Source of the DNA: Bacillota bacterium
GTDB lineage: Bacteria; Bacillota; Clostridia; Acetivibrionales; DTU013
DNA length: 46,547 bases
Assembly: GCA_023412665.1 (NCBI GenBank)
Contig: JAEZCA010000053.1
Span: forward strand, 1-46,547
Direction: 5' to 3'
Of the stretch, positions 9,006 to 16,305 are shown in pieces (the stretch's first letter is position 1; every line of letters begins with the position of its first letter). Made by a program: the position numbers and the translations under genes. The notes beneath the pieces were generated by a model. That model did no database searches, was not told where the DNA came from, and saw only the letters and a program-made list of their open reading frames with translations.

Positions 9006-10489
9006 ACTATCATCTCCCCCTCTTCTACGGCCTTTATCAAAGCCATTGCTTTGTTCATTGACTCCTCATATTCCGTCTCCGGGACCGAATCGGCCACTAT
9101 TCCGCAGCCAGCCTGAACATATGCGTACCCGTCCTTGAAAAGTACCGTCCTTATGGTGATACAGCTGTCCAGATCACCACTAAAGCTCATGTAGCCCACG
9201 GCCCCGCCGTATTGGCACCTTTTAACGGTTTCAAGCTCGTCAATTATTTCCATCGCTCTGATCTTTGGAGCCCCAGAAAGAGTACCTGCGGGCAATACTG
9301 CACCTAGTGCATCAAAGGATGAGGCGTCTTCCCTCAGCTCTCCGCTGATATTGCTGACAATATGCATAACATGGGAGAACCTTTCCACATGCATCAGTGA
9401 ATCAACCTTGACAGTACCGGGCTTTGACACCTTTCCCAGGTCGTTCCTTCCCAGGTCCACCAGCATTATGTGCTCAGCCCTCTCTTTTTCGTCATCCAGC
9501 AGCTCATTTTCCAGCTCTATATCCTGTATTTCATCGGCCCCTCTTTTTCTTGTGCCTGCGATGGGACATGTTTCAACCCTTCTGCCTTCGACCCTTACAA
9601 GCATTTCGGGGGAAGAACCTGCAAGGGTATAGTTGTCGAATTTTAAATAGTACATATATGGGCCGGGGTTTATGGTTCTCAGTGCACGGTAGGCATTGAG
9701 CGGCTCACATTCAGTCTTGATACGCAGCCTCTGTGAAAGCACAACCTGAAAAATATCTCCGTTTCGGATGTACTCTCTGGCGCTTTGTACATTTCTGCAA
9801 AACTGCTCGTGGCTGATATTGCTTTCGACCTTCAGAGTATTCTTTACAGCCGGAGCTTTGCGGATCATGCTTTCATCGAGTGTCCTCCTGCCCGCCCTTA
9901 TTTCCTCATAGATCTCATTGATCCTTGCGGCAGCAGTCCTGTAGCTCCGCTCGACAGAACCGGCGTCCACATGTATGTTTACTATGATATGGAGCTTATG
10001 CCTGAAGTGGTCAAATGCGATAATTTCATCCATGAACATAAAATGCAGCTCAGGTATGCCTATATCGTCAGCGGGAATATCCGGGAGCTTTTCAAAATAA
10101 CGCGCGGTATCATAGCCAAAGAAGCCGACTGCTCCTCCGTTGAATCTTGGCATGCCTTTTACCGGAGCTCCGCTATACTTCGGCATGAGCTGCTTCATGA
10201 CCTCGAACGGGTTCTTTTCGAGTATTTCATGATTGCCGCCGCGGTAAAACAATTCTGTCCTTTTTCCGCTGCCTTTCACAATCAGAAACGGATTTCTTCC
10301 GATAAAGGAATATCTGCCCCATTTTTCTCCCCCCTCGACGCTCTCAAGCAAAAAACAGCTATCGCTGCGGCACAGGCATTTGAATATGCTTATGGGGGTC
10401 TCTGTGTCGGCATACGCTTCAAACGACACCGGCACTATACTGTAATCCTTTGCAAGTTGTTGCACCTGATCGATATTGGGATAATACAT
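9002..10489 (-). CDS. trpE: Anthranilate synthase component I
   Basis: This 495-residue enzyme converts chorismate to anthranilate, the committed step. The N-terminal LLESVEGG segment and following RYSF residues match the Trp feedback-binding site of the family. The C-terminal chorismate-binding domain has CPIAGTRKRG, DLGRNDLG, FSHVMHIVS and GTLSGAPK. The ATG at 10489 has a strong AAGGAGG site seven bases upstream; the ORF extends in frame to 10591, but that extension runs through the leader hairpin and TRAP-like site and is unlikely to be translated. First gene of trpEGDCF; regulation is described under the leader entries. Confidence 0.96.
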   Translation of the reverse strand: MYYPNIDQVQQLAKDYSIVPVSFEAYADTETPISIFKCLCRSDSCFLLESVEGGEKWGRYSFIGRNPFLIVKGSGKRTELFYRGGNHEILEKNPFEVMKQLMPKYSGAPVKGMPRFNGGAVGFFGYDTARYFEKLPDIPADDIGIPELHFMFMDEIIAFDHFRHKLHIIVNIHVDAGSVERSYRTAAARINEIYEEIRAGRRTLDESMIRKAPAVKNTLKVESNISHEQFCRNVQSAREYIRNGDIFQVVLSQRLRIKTECEPLNAYRALRTINPGPYMYYLKFDNYTLAGSSPEMLVRVEGRRVETCPIAGTRKRGADEIQDIELENELLDDEKERAEHIMLVDLGRNDLGKVSKPGTVKVDSLMHVERFSHVMHIVSNISGELREDASSFDALGAVLPAGTLSGAPKIRAMEIIDELETVKRCQYGGAVGYMSFSGDLDSCITIRTVLFKDGYAYVQAGCGIVADSVPETEYEESMNKAMALIKAVEEGEMIV

Positions 10490-10496
10490 TTTCGAT

Positions 10497-10518
10497 CCTC
10501 CTTCTTTTTTTGAAGGAG
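10497..10518 (-). promoter_or_regulatory. Hairpin that sequesters the trpE Shine-Dalgarno
   Basis: In the RNA, CUCCUUC pairs with GAAGGAG across an A7 loop (stem 10498-10504 with 10512-10518). The 3' arm is the trpE ribosome site itself. No U tract follows, so this would act on translation and not on termination. In Bacillus subtilis, TRAP binding favours a comparable trpE-sequestering hairpin (established knowledge). Confidence 0.7.
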
Positions 10519-10586
10519 AGAATGAGAAAGAACTGCACCTCCATAACGCACGGCAGTGCTGCTCCTGTAAGGAATGTGTTTCCAGC

Positions 10587-10629
10587 CTCATCTCTGCTCT
10601 TCTCTGCTCTTCTCAACTAAACTCTGCTA
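10587..10629 (-). promoter_or_regulatory. Candidate TRAP (MtrB) binding site in the trp leader
   Basis: Read on the minus strand, nine triplets follow at exact 5-nt intervals: UAG, GAG, UAG, GAG, GAG, GAG, GAG, GAG, GAG, each separated by two bases. TRAP binds about eleven (G/U)AG triplets with 2-3 nt spacers. The array starts about 33 nt after the predicted transcription start, close to the position of the Bacillus trp leader site. It ends about 97 nt before the trpE ATG. mtrB is not in this window. Confidence 0.8.
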
Positions 10630-10668
10630 TTCCGGTCCATCTGTTTATATTACTTGTAATTTTATGAA

Positions 10669-10697
10669 ATTATAACACGGTTTGTTAGCGTATGCAA
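10669..10697 (-). promoter_or_regulatory. Sigma-A promoter of the trp operon
   Basis: TTGCAT (10692-10697) and a consensus TATAAT (10669-10674) are separated by exactly 17 bp on the minus strand. Transcription would start near 10662, giving a leader of about 170 nt that contains the TRAP-like triplets and the ribosome-site hairpin. Confidence 0.75.
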
Positions 10698-10735
10698 GTA
10701 AACAATGCAGTTCATTGTGAAAAATTCAGCAGCAG

Positions 10736-10764
10736 TTGTAATACCCGGTCCTATAATATATAAT
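10736..10764 (+). promoter_or_regulatory. Sigma-A promoter of ychF
   Basis: TTGTAA (10736-10741) and TATAAT (10759-10764) have a 17-bp spacer, about 100 bp upstream of the ychF ATG. It is divergent from the trp promoter, and the two -35 boxes are about 38 bp apart. Confidence 0.65.
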
Positions 10765-10863
10765 AATCATTGTTTGATTACAGAGGCTGTTGCCCAATGG
10801 TCATGGGGCGTTTGCTCGTAAAGCTCCTTTTTGACTGAAGATAAGAAGGAAGGTTGGATATAT

Positions 10864-11955
10864 ATGAAGCTTGGTATAGTCGGTCTGCCCAATGTGGGCA
10901 AAAGCACACTTTTCAATGCAATCACAAAAGCGGGAGCCGAAATTGCAAATTACCCGTTTTGTACAATAGAACCGAATGTGGGCATTGTCCCCGTTCCTGA
11001 TGAGAGGCTTGACAAATTGGCTGAAATGTATGAGCCGGTGAAGGTGACGCCAGCAACGGTGGAATTTGTTGATATAGCGGGTCTCGTCAAGGGTGCCAGC
11101 AAAGGCGAGGGGCTCGGAAACAAATTTCTTTCCCACATACGGGAGGTGGACGCAATAGTACATGTTGTCCGCTGCTTCGAGGACAGCAACATAGTGCATG
11201 TTGACGGTTCAATAGGCCCTGCCAGGGATATCGAGACAATTAATCTTGAGCTTATATTTGCAGATTTGGAAATGCTGGAAAAGCGTCTGGACAAAACTCG
11301 CAAAATGATGAAATCCGGCGATAAAAAGTATCTATCCGAGATCGAGCTTTACGAAAGGATAAAATCTGCTCTGGAAGGCGGCACTTCTGTCAGGGCAATG
11401 ACATTCACAGATGAGGAGAATGCTCTTGTTGACCAGCTGTTCCTGCTTACTTCAAAGCCGGTATTGTATGCCGCCAATGTCTCCGAGGATAATGTTCAGG
11501 GTTCAAATAACCGTTTTGTTGATGAATTAAAGCAAATAGCACAGAAAGAGGGCTCTGAAGTCCTTGTCATATGCGCAAAGATCGAAGAAGAGATAGCTCA
11601 GCTGGAGGACGAAGAGAAATCGCTGTTTCTGGAGGAGCTGGGTCTGAAGGAATCCGGTCTGAACAGACTTATCAAGACCAGCTACAAGCTTCTTGGCCTT
11701 ATGAGCTTTCTAACCGCAGGACAGCCGGAAGTAAGGGCCTGGACCATCACGATCGGCACAAAGGCTCCCCAGGCGGCCGGTAAGATCCACAGCGATTTCG
11801 AAAGAGGCTTTATACGCGCCGAAATAGTAGCTTATGAAGATCTGATCAGATGCGGCTCGTATGCGGCAGCGCGTGAAAAGGGACTAGTCCGTTCCGAAGG
11901 AAAGGAATATGTAATGCATGACGGAGATGTGACACTGTTCAGGTTCAATGTGTGA
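10864..11955 (+). CDS. ychF: Redox-regulated ATPase/GTPase YchF (OLA1 family)
   Basis: This 363-residue translation-associated P-loop protein has G1 GLPNVGKST at residues 7-15, G3 DIAGLVKGA with the downstream GEGLGNKFLSHIREVDAI segment, and the family-specific G4 variant NVSE in place of NKxD. That variant explains the ATP preference of the family. A coiled-coil insertion (about 130-175) and a C-terminal TGS domain (about 275-360, ending in the DGDVTLFRFNV close) follow. The ATG at 10864 has an AAGGAAGG site; the ORF opens at 10831 without one. Confidence 0.97.
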   Translation: MKLGIVGLPNVGKSTLFNAITKAGAEIANYPFCTIEPNVGIVPVPDERLDKLAEMYEPVKVTPATVEFVDIAGLVKGASKGEGLGNKFLSHIREVDAIVHVVRCFEDSNIVHVDGSIGPARDIETINLELIFADLEMLEKRLDKTRKMMKSGDKKYLSEIELYERIKSALEGGTSVRAMTFTDEENALVDQLFLLTSKPVLYAANVSEDNVQGSNNRFVDELKQIAQKEGSEVLVICAKIEEEIAQLEDEEKSLFLEELGLKESGLNRLIKTSYKLLGLMSFLTAGQPEVRAWTITIGTKAPQAAGKIHSDFERGFIRAEIVAYEDLIRCGSYAAAREKGLVRSEGKEYVMHDGDVTLFRFNV

Positions 11956-11967
11956 ATACAAGAGTAC

Positions 11968-11998
11968 AAAAAGCTTTCGGTCAAGCCGAAAGCTTTTT
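11968..11998. terminator. Bidirectional terminator between ychF and cheW
   Basis: Arms AAAAAGCTTTCGG (11968-11980) and CCGAAAGCTTTTT (11986-11998) flank a 5-nt loop. The hairpin lies after the ychF stop and overlaps the last codons of cheW on the other strand. The U tract exists in both directions. Confidence 0.88.
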
Positions 11999-12427
11999 TA
12001 TTTCAGCTTCGCTGAGTAACTTCTCCAAGTCGACTATTGATATAAGCTTATCTCCTTTTTTGCCGACTTTGCTCATATAAGCTTCCGTCTCCCTGTTCAT
12101 CACCGGCGGGGTAGCACTTATGTTCTCTTCGGCAAATCTGGTGATCTCTGTCACATCGCTGACAATGAAGCCCGCATACTTTTCGCCCATCCTGGTCACC
12201 AGTATCTTGGTCTTTTTTGTGACAGCTGTCTCACCCATTTCAAATCTTTTTGCCAGATTGATCACAGGAAGGACGGTATCCCTGTAGCTGAGTATTCCAT
12301 CTATGAATTTAGGCATTTTGGGCATCTTTTCGGGTTCATTGTATTTTATGATCTGGAATACCTGTGACGCTTCTGCTCCGAATAACTGGCCCTTCAAGTC
12401 GAATATGACTACCTGCAGCTCGCTCAT
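11981..12427 (-). CDS. CheW-like chemotaxis coupling protein
   Basis: This 148-residue single CheW domain begins QVVIFDLKGQLFGAEASQVFQII, the typical first strands. It has the YRDTVLPVINLAKRF segment and the GFIVSDVTEITR stretch that contacts receptor and CheA in the family. It is an orphan: no cheA or receptor is adjacent, though a soluble chemoreceptor lies about 21 kb away. A GGAGG site precedes the ATG. The 5' leader holds a large inverted repeat described separately. Confidence 0.9.
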   Translation of the reverse strand: MSELQVVIFDLKGQLFGAEASQVFQIIKYNEPEKMPKMPKFIDGILSYRDTVLPVINLAKRFEMGETAVTKKTKILVTRMGEKYAGFIVSDVTEITRFAEENISATPPVMNRETEAYMSKVGKKGDKLISIVDLEKLLSEAEIKKLSA

Positions 12428-12444
12428 AATCCTACCTCCAGAAT

Positions 12445-12518
12445 TAAGGTATGGTGCTCCTCGTGTAGTGACACTCCCTATTTGAACACCCTTTGCAGAG
12501 GAGTGTCACCATACCTTA
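12445..12518 (-). repeat. Inverted repeat in the cheW leader (copy A)
   Basis: Outer arms of 12 bp (12445-12456 and 12507-12518) are exact reverse complements. Alternative inner arms of 10 bp (12468-12477, 12500-12509; GTGACACTCC and GGAGTGTCAC) are also exact, so two mutually exclusive folds exist. On the minus strand the element ends about 10 nt before the cheW GGAGG. It shares its core with the elements before spoVE and ymfF. Confidence 0.75.
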
Positions 12519-12539
12519 TTATATCATAGAAGTTCGACA
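12518..12539 (-). promoter_or_regulatory. Possible cheW promoter -10 with a Spo0A-type box
   Basis: On the minus strand, a consensus TATAAT (12518-12523) lies directly before inverted repeat A. There is no good -35 hexamer. A perfect TGTCGAA (12533-12539), the core of the Spo0A box, lies close to the -35 position. Spo0A often binds in this place at promoters it activates; a 7-mer match can also occur by chance. Confidence 0.35.
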
Positions 12540-12560
12540 AAATGATACAAAAATTCATCC

Positions 12561-12589
12561 TTGACATTAAAACACTCTCATGATACCAT
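12561..12589 (+). promoter_or_regulatory. Promoter of the T-box/DAHP synthase transcript
   Basis: TTGACA (12561-12566) and TACCAT (12584-12589) have a 17-bp spacer. The start would be near 12596, giving a leader of about 360 nt that contains the T-box. Confidence 0.6.
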
Positions 12590-12615
12590 ATAGTAAATTT
12601 ATCAACAACAAAGGC

Positions 12616-12909
12616 AATGAAAAGGGAAAGTAAATCAGGTAATGCTTGAGTGTCGTTACGACACGGGCAGCCCGGCTGAATCCAGCAGGCAGTCCGTACC
12701 AGCGAACCGGGGATGGTGAAAGCCCGGTCATGTATCCGGATCGAAGTTCCCCTTTGAGCCGCAGGCTGAATCAATCAAGTAGGCCGTGCCGGAATCCGCC
12801 GTTACAGGGAAAAACGTATGATTGTACGTTATTAAGTGGGTCTGTTGACCAATTTGAGTGGTACCGCGCAGAGAGCAACTCTTCGTCTCATAGAGACGGA
12901 GAGTTTTTT
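12616..12909 (+). ncRNA. T-box riboswitch upstream of DAHP synthase
   Basis: Conserved pieces are in order: an AGCGA bulge and the distal-loop GGGGATGGTGAAAGCCC (stem I), the specifier region GAAGTTCCCCTTTGAG, an AGTAGGC and CCGTTA segment (stem III area), the T-box GAGTGGTACCGCG (12856-12868) and a terminator with arms 12877-12889 and 12893-12905 followed by U6. By alignment with the usual GAA-N-codon-CCC pattern, the specifier is UUC (12747-12749), so tRNA-Phe is the likely ligand. Uncharged tRNA would open the terminator and raise aromatic synthesis. The specifier is less certain than the T-box itself. Confidence 0.9.
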
Positions 12910-12955
12910 ATTGGGAAAAAAGCTTACTGAAATAGTTCGGAGGAGGACTGTATTT

Positions 12956-13984
12956 ATGATTATCGTAATGAGCAAAAACGCTACAAAGCAGGAAATCGAC
13001 AATGTTGAGAAGAAGCTTTCAGATCTCGGCTTTAAAACACATCCCATAATAGGAGAAGTAAAAACCGTAATCGGAGCGATCGGCGACAAACGGATGCTGA
13101 ATACTGTCAATATTTCTACCATGCCCGGCGTGGAAAGCCTTGTTCCGATCATGAAGCCTTTCAAGCTCGCAGGCAGAGAACTCAAGCAGGAGCCGACCAT
13201 TGCAGATATAGGCGGCGTCAGGATCGGAGGTCCTGAAATCGCAGTAATTGCAGGTCCGTGTGCTATCGAAAGTGAAGAATCATTCATTGAAACTGCCAGG
13301 AAGGTCAAGGAAGCAGGCGCATGTATGCTGAGAGGCGGTGCTTTCAAGCCGCGGTCTTCCCCCTACTCCTTCCAGGGTCTTGAAGAGGAAGGTCTCAAAA
13401 TAATGGCCAAAGCGCGTGAAGCGACAGGTATGAAGATTGTTACCGAGGTCGTGGATACAAGGGATGTGGAAATGGTCGCATCCTATGTGGATATGATACA
13501 GATAGGCGCAAGAAACATGCAGAATTTCAGGCTTCTGCACGAGGTTGGCCTAACCTCCAGGCCGGTACTGCTCAAAAGAGGTCTTGCAGCTACGATCGAA
13601 GAGTGGCTGATGGCGGCTGAATACATTATGGCGGCAGGAAATGAAAACATCATACTGTGCGAAAGAGGCATCAGGACATACGAAACCTCCACCAGAAACA
13701 CCATCGATATCAGTGCTATACCTGTGATAAAAGAGCTTTCACACCTTCCCATAATAGTTGATCCAAGCCATGCTGCAGGCAACTGGAAATATGTCGGCGC
13801 ATTATCCAAAGGCGCAATAGCTGCAGGAGCTGACGGATTGATCATCGAAGTGCATATGGACCCACCAAACGCATTGAGCGACGGTCCCCAGTCCCTCAGA
13901 CCAGCAAAGTTCACACAGCTGATGAGTGAATTCAAGCCGGTAGCTGAAGCTGTTGGAAGAAGTATGGGCGAAAGGAGTAAATAA
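12956..13984 (+). CDS. aroF: 3-deoxy-7-phosphoheptulonate (DAHP) synthase, AroA-I-beta type
   Basis: This 342-residue enzyme condenses phosphoenolpyruvate and erythrose 4-phosphate, the first step of the shikimate pathway. An N-terminal ferredoxin-like regulatory domain (about 1-70, starting MIIVMSKNATKQEID) precedes the catalytic barrel, as in the Thermotoga enzyme, where it gives feedback control by Tyr/Phe. Barrel motifs include AGPCAIES, RGGAFKPRSSPYSFQG, QIGARNMQN, LLKRG, DPSHAAG and IIEVH with metal ligands. The ATG at 12956 has GGAGGAGG upstream; the longer reading frame from 12836 runs through the T-box and is not coding. Confidence 0.95.
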   Translation: MIIVMSKNATKQEIDNVEKKLSDLGFKTHPIIGEVKTVIGAIGDKRMLNTVNISTMPGVESLVPIMKPFKLAGRELKQEPTIADIGGVRIGGPEIAVIAGPCAIESEESFIETARKVKEAGACMLRGGAFKPRSSPYSFQGLEEEGLKIMAKAREATGMKIVTEVVDTRDVEMVASYVDMIQIGARNMQNFRLLHEVGLTSRPVLLKRGLAATIEEWLMAAEYIMAAGNENIILCERGIRTYETSTRNTIDISAIPVIKELSHLPIIVDPSHAAGNWKYVGALSKGAIAAGADGLIIEVHMDPPNALSDGPQSLRPAKFTQLMSEFKPVAEAVGRSMGERSK

Positions 13985-14039
13985 TATATTTTATCCATAT
14001 ACTAAGCAAGTACAAGCAATGATACGAGGTTGAGACATA

Positions 14040-14753
14040 ATGCGTGTACTTGTAGTGATCCCGGCACACAATGAAGCAGGGAATCTGGCACCACTGATAG
14101 CAAAAGTCCGGTCAGAATGTCCCGGGTATGATATATTGGTCGTAAACGACAGTTCTGATGACGATACATCAGCAATTGCCAGGCAATCACGTGCCGATGT
14201 AATAGATCTTCCTGTCAACCTGGGGATCGGAGGCGCAGTCCAATCCGGCATGATATATGCAAAATACAATAATTATGACGCTGCAGTGCAGGTCGATGGC
14301 GACGGGCAGCATGATCCTGCATTTATCCGTGTTTTGACCGACGAACTTGTAAAAGGAGCAGATTTGTGTATCGGGTCAAGATTTCTGAAAAATGAGGGCT
14401 TTAGATCCACCTCGGCAAGGAGGCTGGGTATAAGGTGTTTCAGCCGCCTGATCAGACTGTTGACTGGCATAAATGCAACAGATCCCACTTCGGGCTTCAG
14501 AGCATACAGCCGCAACGCAATCCAGCTTTTTGCAGAAGATTATCCCAGAGATTACCCTGAACCGGAATCGATAGTAAATGCTGCCTGCAATGGACTTAGG
14601 ATCAGTGAAATGCCGGTTGTTATGGGCATTAGGCTCGGTGGCAGGTCATCCATCACCGCCATCAGGTCGATCTATTATATGGTCAAGGTCAGCATTGCAG
14701 TGATCATAACATCCCTGTCTCTGAAAAGAAATGTCAAGGAGTACAAAAGATGA
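14040..14753 (+). CDS. GT2-family glycosyltransferase (dolichyl-phosphate mannosyltransferase-like)
   Basis: This 237-residue GT-A transferase begins RVLVVIPAHNEAGNL and has a VVNDSSDDDT nucleotide-sugar segment, a VQVDGDGQHDP DXD-type metal site and TDPTSGFRAY with the family acceptor-side motif. It has no large membrane domain of its own. It overlaps the following DUF2304 membrane protein by four bases; this pair is a recurring arrangement in Firmicutes and suggests synthesis of a polyprenyl-phosphate sugar for envelope glycans. The substrate cannot be read from sequence. Confidence 0.88.
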   Translation: MRVLVVIPAHNEAGNLAPLIAKVRSECPGYDILVVNDSSDDDTSAIARQSRADVIDLPVNLGIGGAVQSGMIYAKYNNYDAAVQVDGDGQHDPAFIRVLTDELVKGADLCIGSRFLKNEGFRSTSARRLGIRCFSRLIRLLTGINATDPTSGFRAYSRNAIQLFAEDYPRDYPEPESIVNAACNGLRISEMPVVMGIRLGGRSSITAIRSIYYMVKVSIAVIITSLSLKRNVKEYKR

Positions 14754-15109
14754 ATACAAGACTTCAGCTCATCATGATCACTGCTTCACTAATATTCCTG
14801 ATGTATATAATAATTATGGTCAGAAGCAGAAGAGTCGAGCTTAAGTATACACTTACATGGCTTTTTGCCGGCCTTTTTCTGCTGACATCCGCTGTATTTC
14901 CGAAGCTTCTTGGAATTGTTTCTGGTCTTTTGAACATAGTCGAGCTTGTAAACACCATTTTCCTGCTCGTTATATTTTTCCTGATGCTTATACTTTTCAC
15001 TCTGACCATAGCCCTTTCCAGGAGCTCTTCCCGGGTCAAAAGGCTTACGCAGGAAATAGGTATTATTAAGCTGGAGCTTGAAAAGCTGCACAGAAATGCA
15101 TCAAAATAA
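14750..15109 (+). CDS. DUF2304 membrane protein
   Basis: This 119-residue protein has three membrane segments (about 5-23, 35-55, 60-88) and a short basic, helical C-terminal tail (about 90-119). The order and the VELKYTLTWLFAGLFLL segment fit DUF2304, commonly encoded beside GT2 glycosyltransferases. Its start overlaps the transferase stop (ATGA), so the two are made together. It may anchor or assist the transferase at the membrane; no biochemical role is established. Confidence 0.82.
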   Translation: MNTRLQLIMITASLIFLMYIIIMVRSRRVELKYTLTWLFAGLFLLTSAVFPKLLGIVSGLLNIVELVNTIFLLVIFFLMLILFTLTIALSRSSSRVKRLTQEIGIIKLELEKLHRNASK

Positions 15110-15113
15110 TGGT

Positions 15114-16244
15114 CTAGGTGCGAACAGTAACCGCTGGCATTTCTTTTTCGATCTCAGCCCTTGATTTATCCATCTCATCATAGCATACCACTATGTTTTT
15201 GCCGATCTCCTTTGCATGATAGAGAGCTTTGTCCGCCATTTCTATTACTTCCCTAATGTTTTTCGAATGGGTAGGAAACTGCGCAATACCACAGCTCACG
15301 GTCACCTTCTGGTTTTCGAACTGACATCCAAGATGTATGTTCTGCTTTTCAAGCCGCCGCCTTATCCTGTCACCTACGCTTTTGGCAATGATAATATCCA
15401 TGTCCCTGATCAGTATCATGAACTCCTCGCCGCCATAGCGCACCGGAACATCTGATTTCCTGATGCACTGCATTATTATGTCGGAAAACAGCTTGAGCAG
15501 CTTGTCGCCTGAAACATGTCCGTAAGTGTCATTAAACCCTTTGAAATTATCCAGATCAAAAATGAGAACGTTGAGCACCGTACTGAAGCTGCTGGCATAT
15601 TCCGCTTCCTCCGTGACCTTCTGATCAAAATAGTGGCGGTTGGCCAGACCTGTCAGCTTGTCGGTGCGGGCCAGCTTGAACTCCTTCTTCCTCAGCTCAT
15701 CATATTTTCTCACTCTGCAGCTGATTCTTGTAATGGCGAAGCTGGCCATAAAAAATAACACAACTCTGATAATCAGTGTAGAATAAATAATATCGCCTGA
15801 ATTGAACCTGTCGGACAAAATACATGCAACGGCATAGAAAACAGCAAGGAAGCTTGTTATTTTAAAAGTACTTGCCGTTTCATTGTTTATTCCATACAGT
15901 CCCAGCAGCAGGAAAAAGAAAATGAATAAATCGGATTTGATGCCTCCTGAGAAGAAAATGATAAGCATTAGTGCGATAATATCTAAATAAACAACAGCGC
16001 TTGCGTATTTTTTCCCATTGTTGAGGCAGTACGCAGTAATAGCTCCATTGTAAACCGCAACTACAGCCAATGACTCCAAAATCGCAAAGCCCCATATTCC
16101 GAAGCCTCCGCCTGTTATGCTCAAGACGGCTGAAAACAAAAAGATGAGCCATCTGTAAACAAGCATTATCATTATATTCTGACTACCGGGGCAGTTGTTT
16201 TTCAGGGCTTTCTTCTCTTCCTGCCCGGAAGGCTTCTCAACCAA
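15114..16244 (-). CDS. Membrane diguanylate cyclase (GGEEF)
   Basis: This 376-residue protein has about six membrane segments (about 27-175) without a recognised sensor family, then a GGDEF domain (about 190-355). The active-site motif is GGEEF (271-275), with an inhibitory-site RxxD (Arg262-Asp265) five residues before it and the metal-binding FDLDNFK. All catalytic features for making c-di-GMP from GTP are present. The start is probably a TTG at 16244; an internal ATG near residue 25 is possible. It converges on the DUF2304 gene. Confidence 0.92.
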   Translation of the reverse strand: MVEKPSGQEEKKALKNNCPGSQNIMIMLVYRWLIFLFSAVLSITGGGFGIWGFAILESLAVVAVYNGAITAYCLNNGKKYASAVVYLDIIALMLIIFFSGGIKSDLFIFFFLLLGLYGINNETASTFKITSFLAVFYAVACILSDRFNSGDIIYSTLIIRVVLFFMASFAITRISCRVRKYDELRKKEFKLARTDKLTGLANRHYFDQKVTEEAEYASSFSTVLNVLIFDLDNFKGFNDTYGHVSGDKLLKLFSDIIMQCIRKSDVPVRYGGEEFMILIRDMDIIIAKSVGDRIRRRLEKQNIHLGCQFENQKVTVSCGIAQFPTHSKNIREVIEMADKALYHAKEIGKNIVVCYDEMDKSRAEIEKEMPAVTVRT

Positions 16245-16305
16245 AACACCATCACCCTGTTATTAGATTTTCCTGTTGTAAAAATAATGACGCAAAAAGA
16301 TAAAG

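Noticed and set aside
10490..10591. N-terminal extension of TrpE, or a Trp leader peptide, starting at 10591
   Set aside because: It contains only one Trp codon, starts at the last TRAP-like triplet without a ribosome site, and crosses the hairpin that masks the strong site at 10489.
12836..12955. 40-residue N-terminal extension of DAHP synthase
   Set aside because: It reads through the T-box sequence and the terminator; the family N-terminus begins at MIIVMSKN, directly after GGAGGAGG.
15092..15145. Terminator hairpin between DUF2304 and the GGEEF gene
   Set aside because: The 8-bp arms AGAAATGC/GCATTTCT are followed by T's but are separated by a loop of over 35 nt, which is weak.
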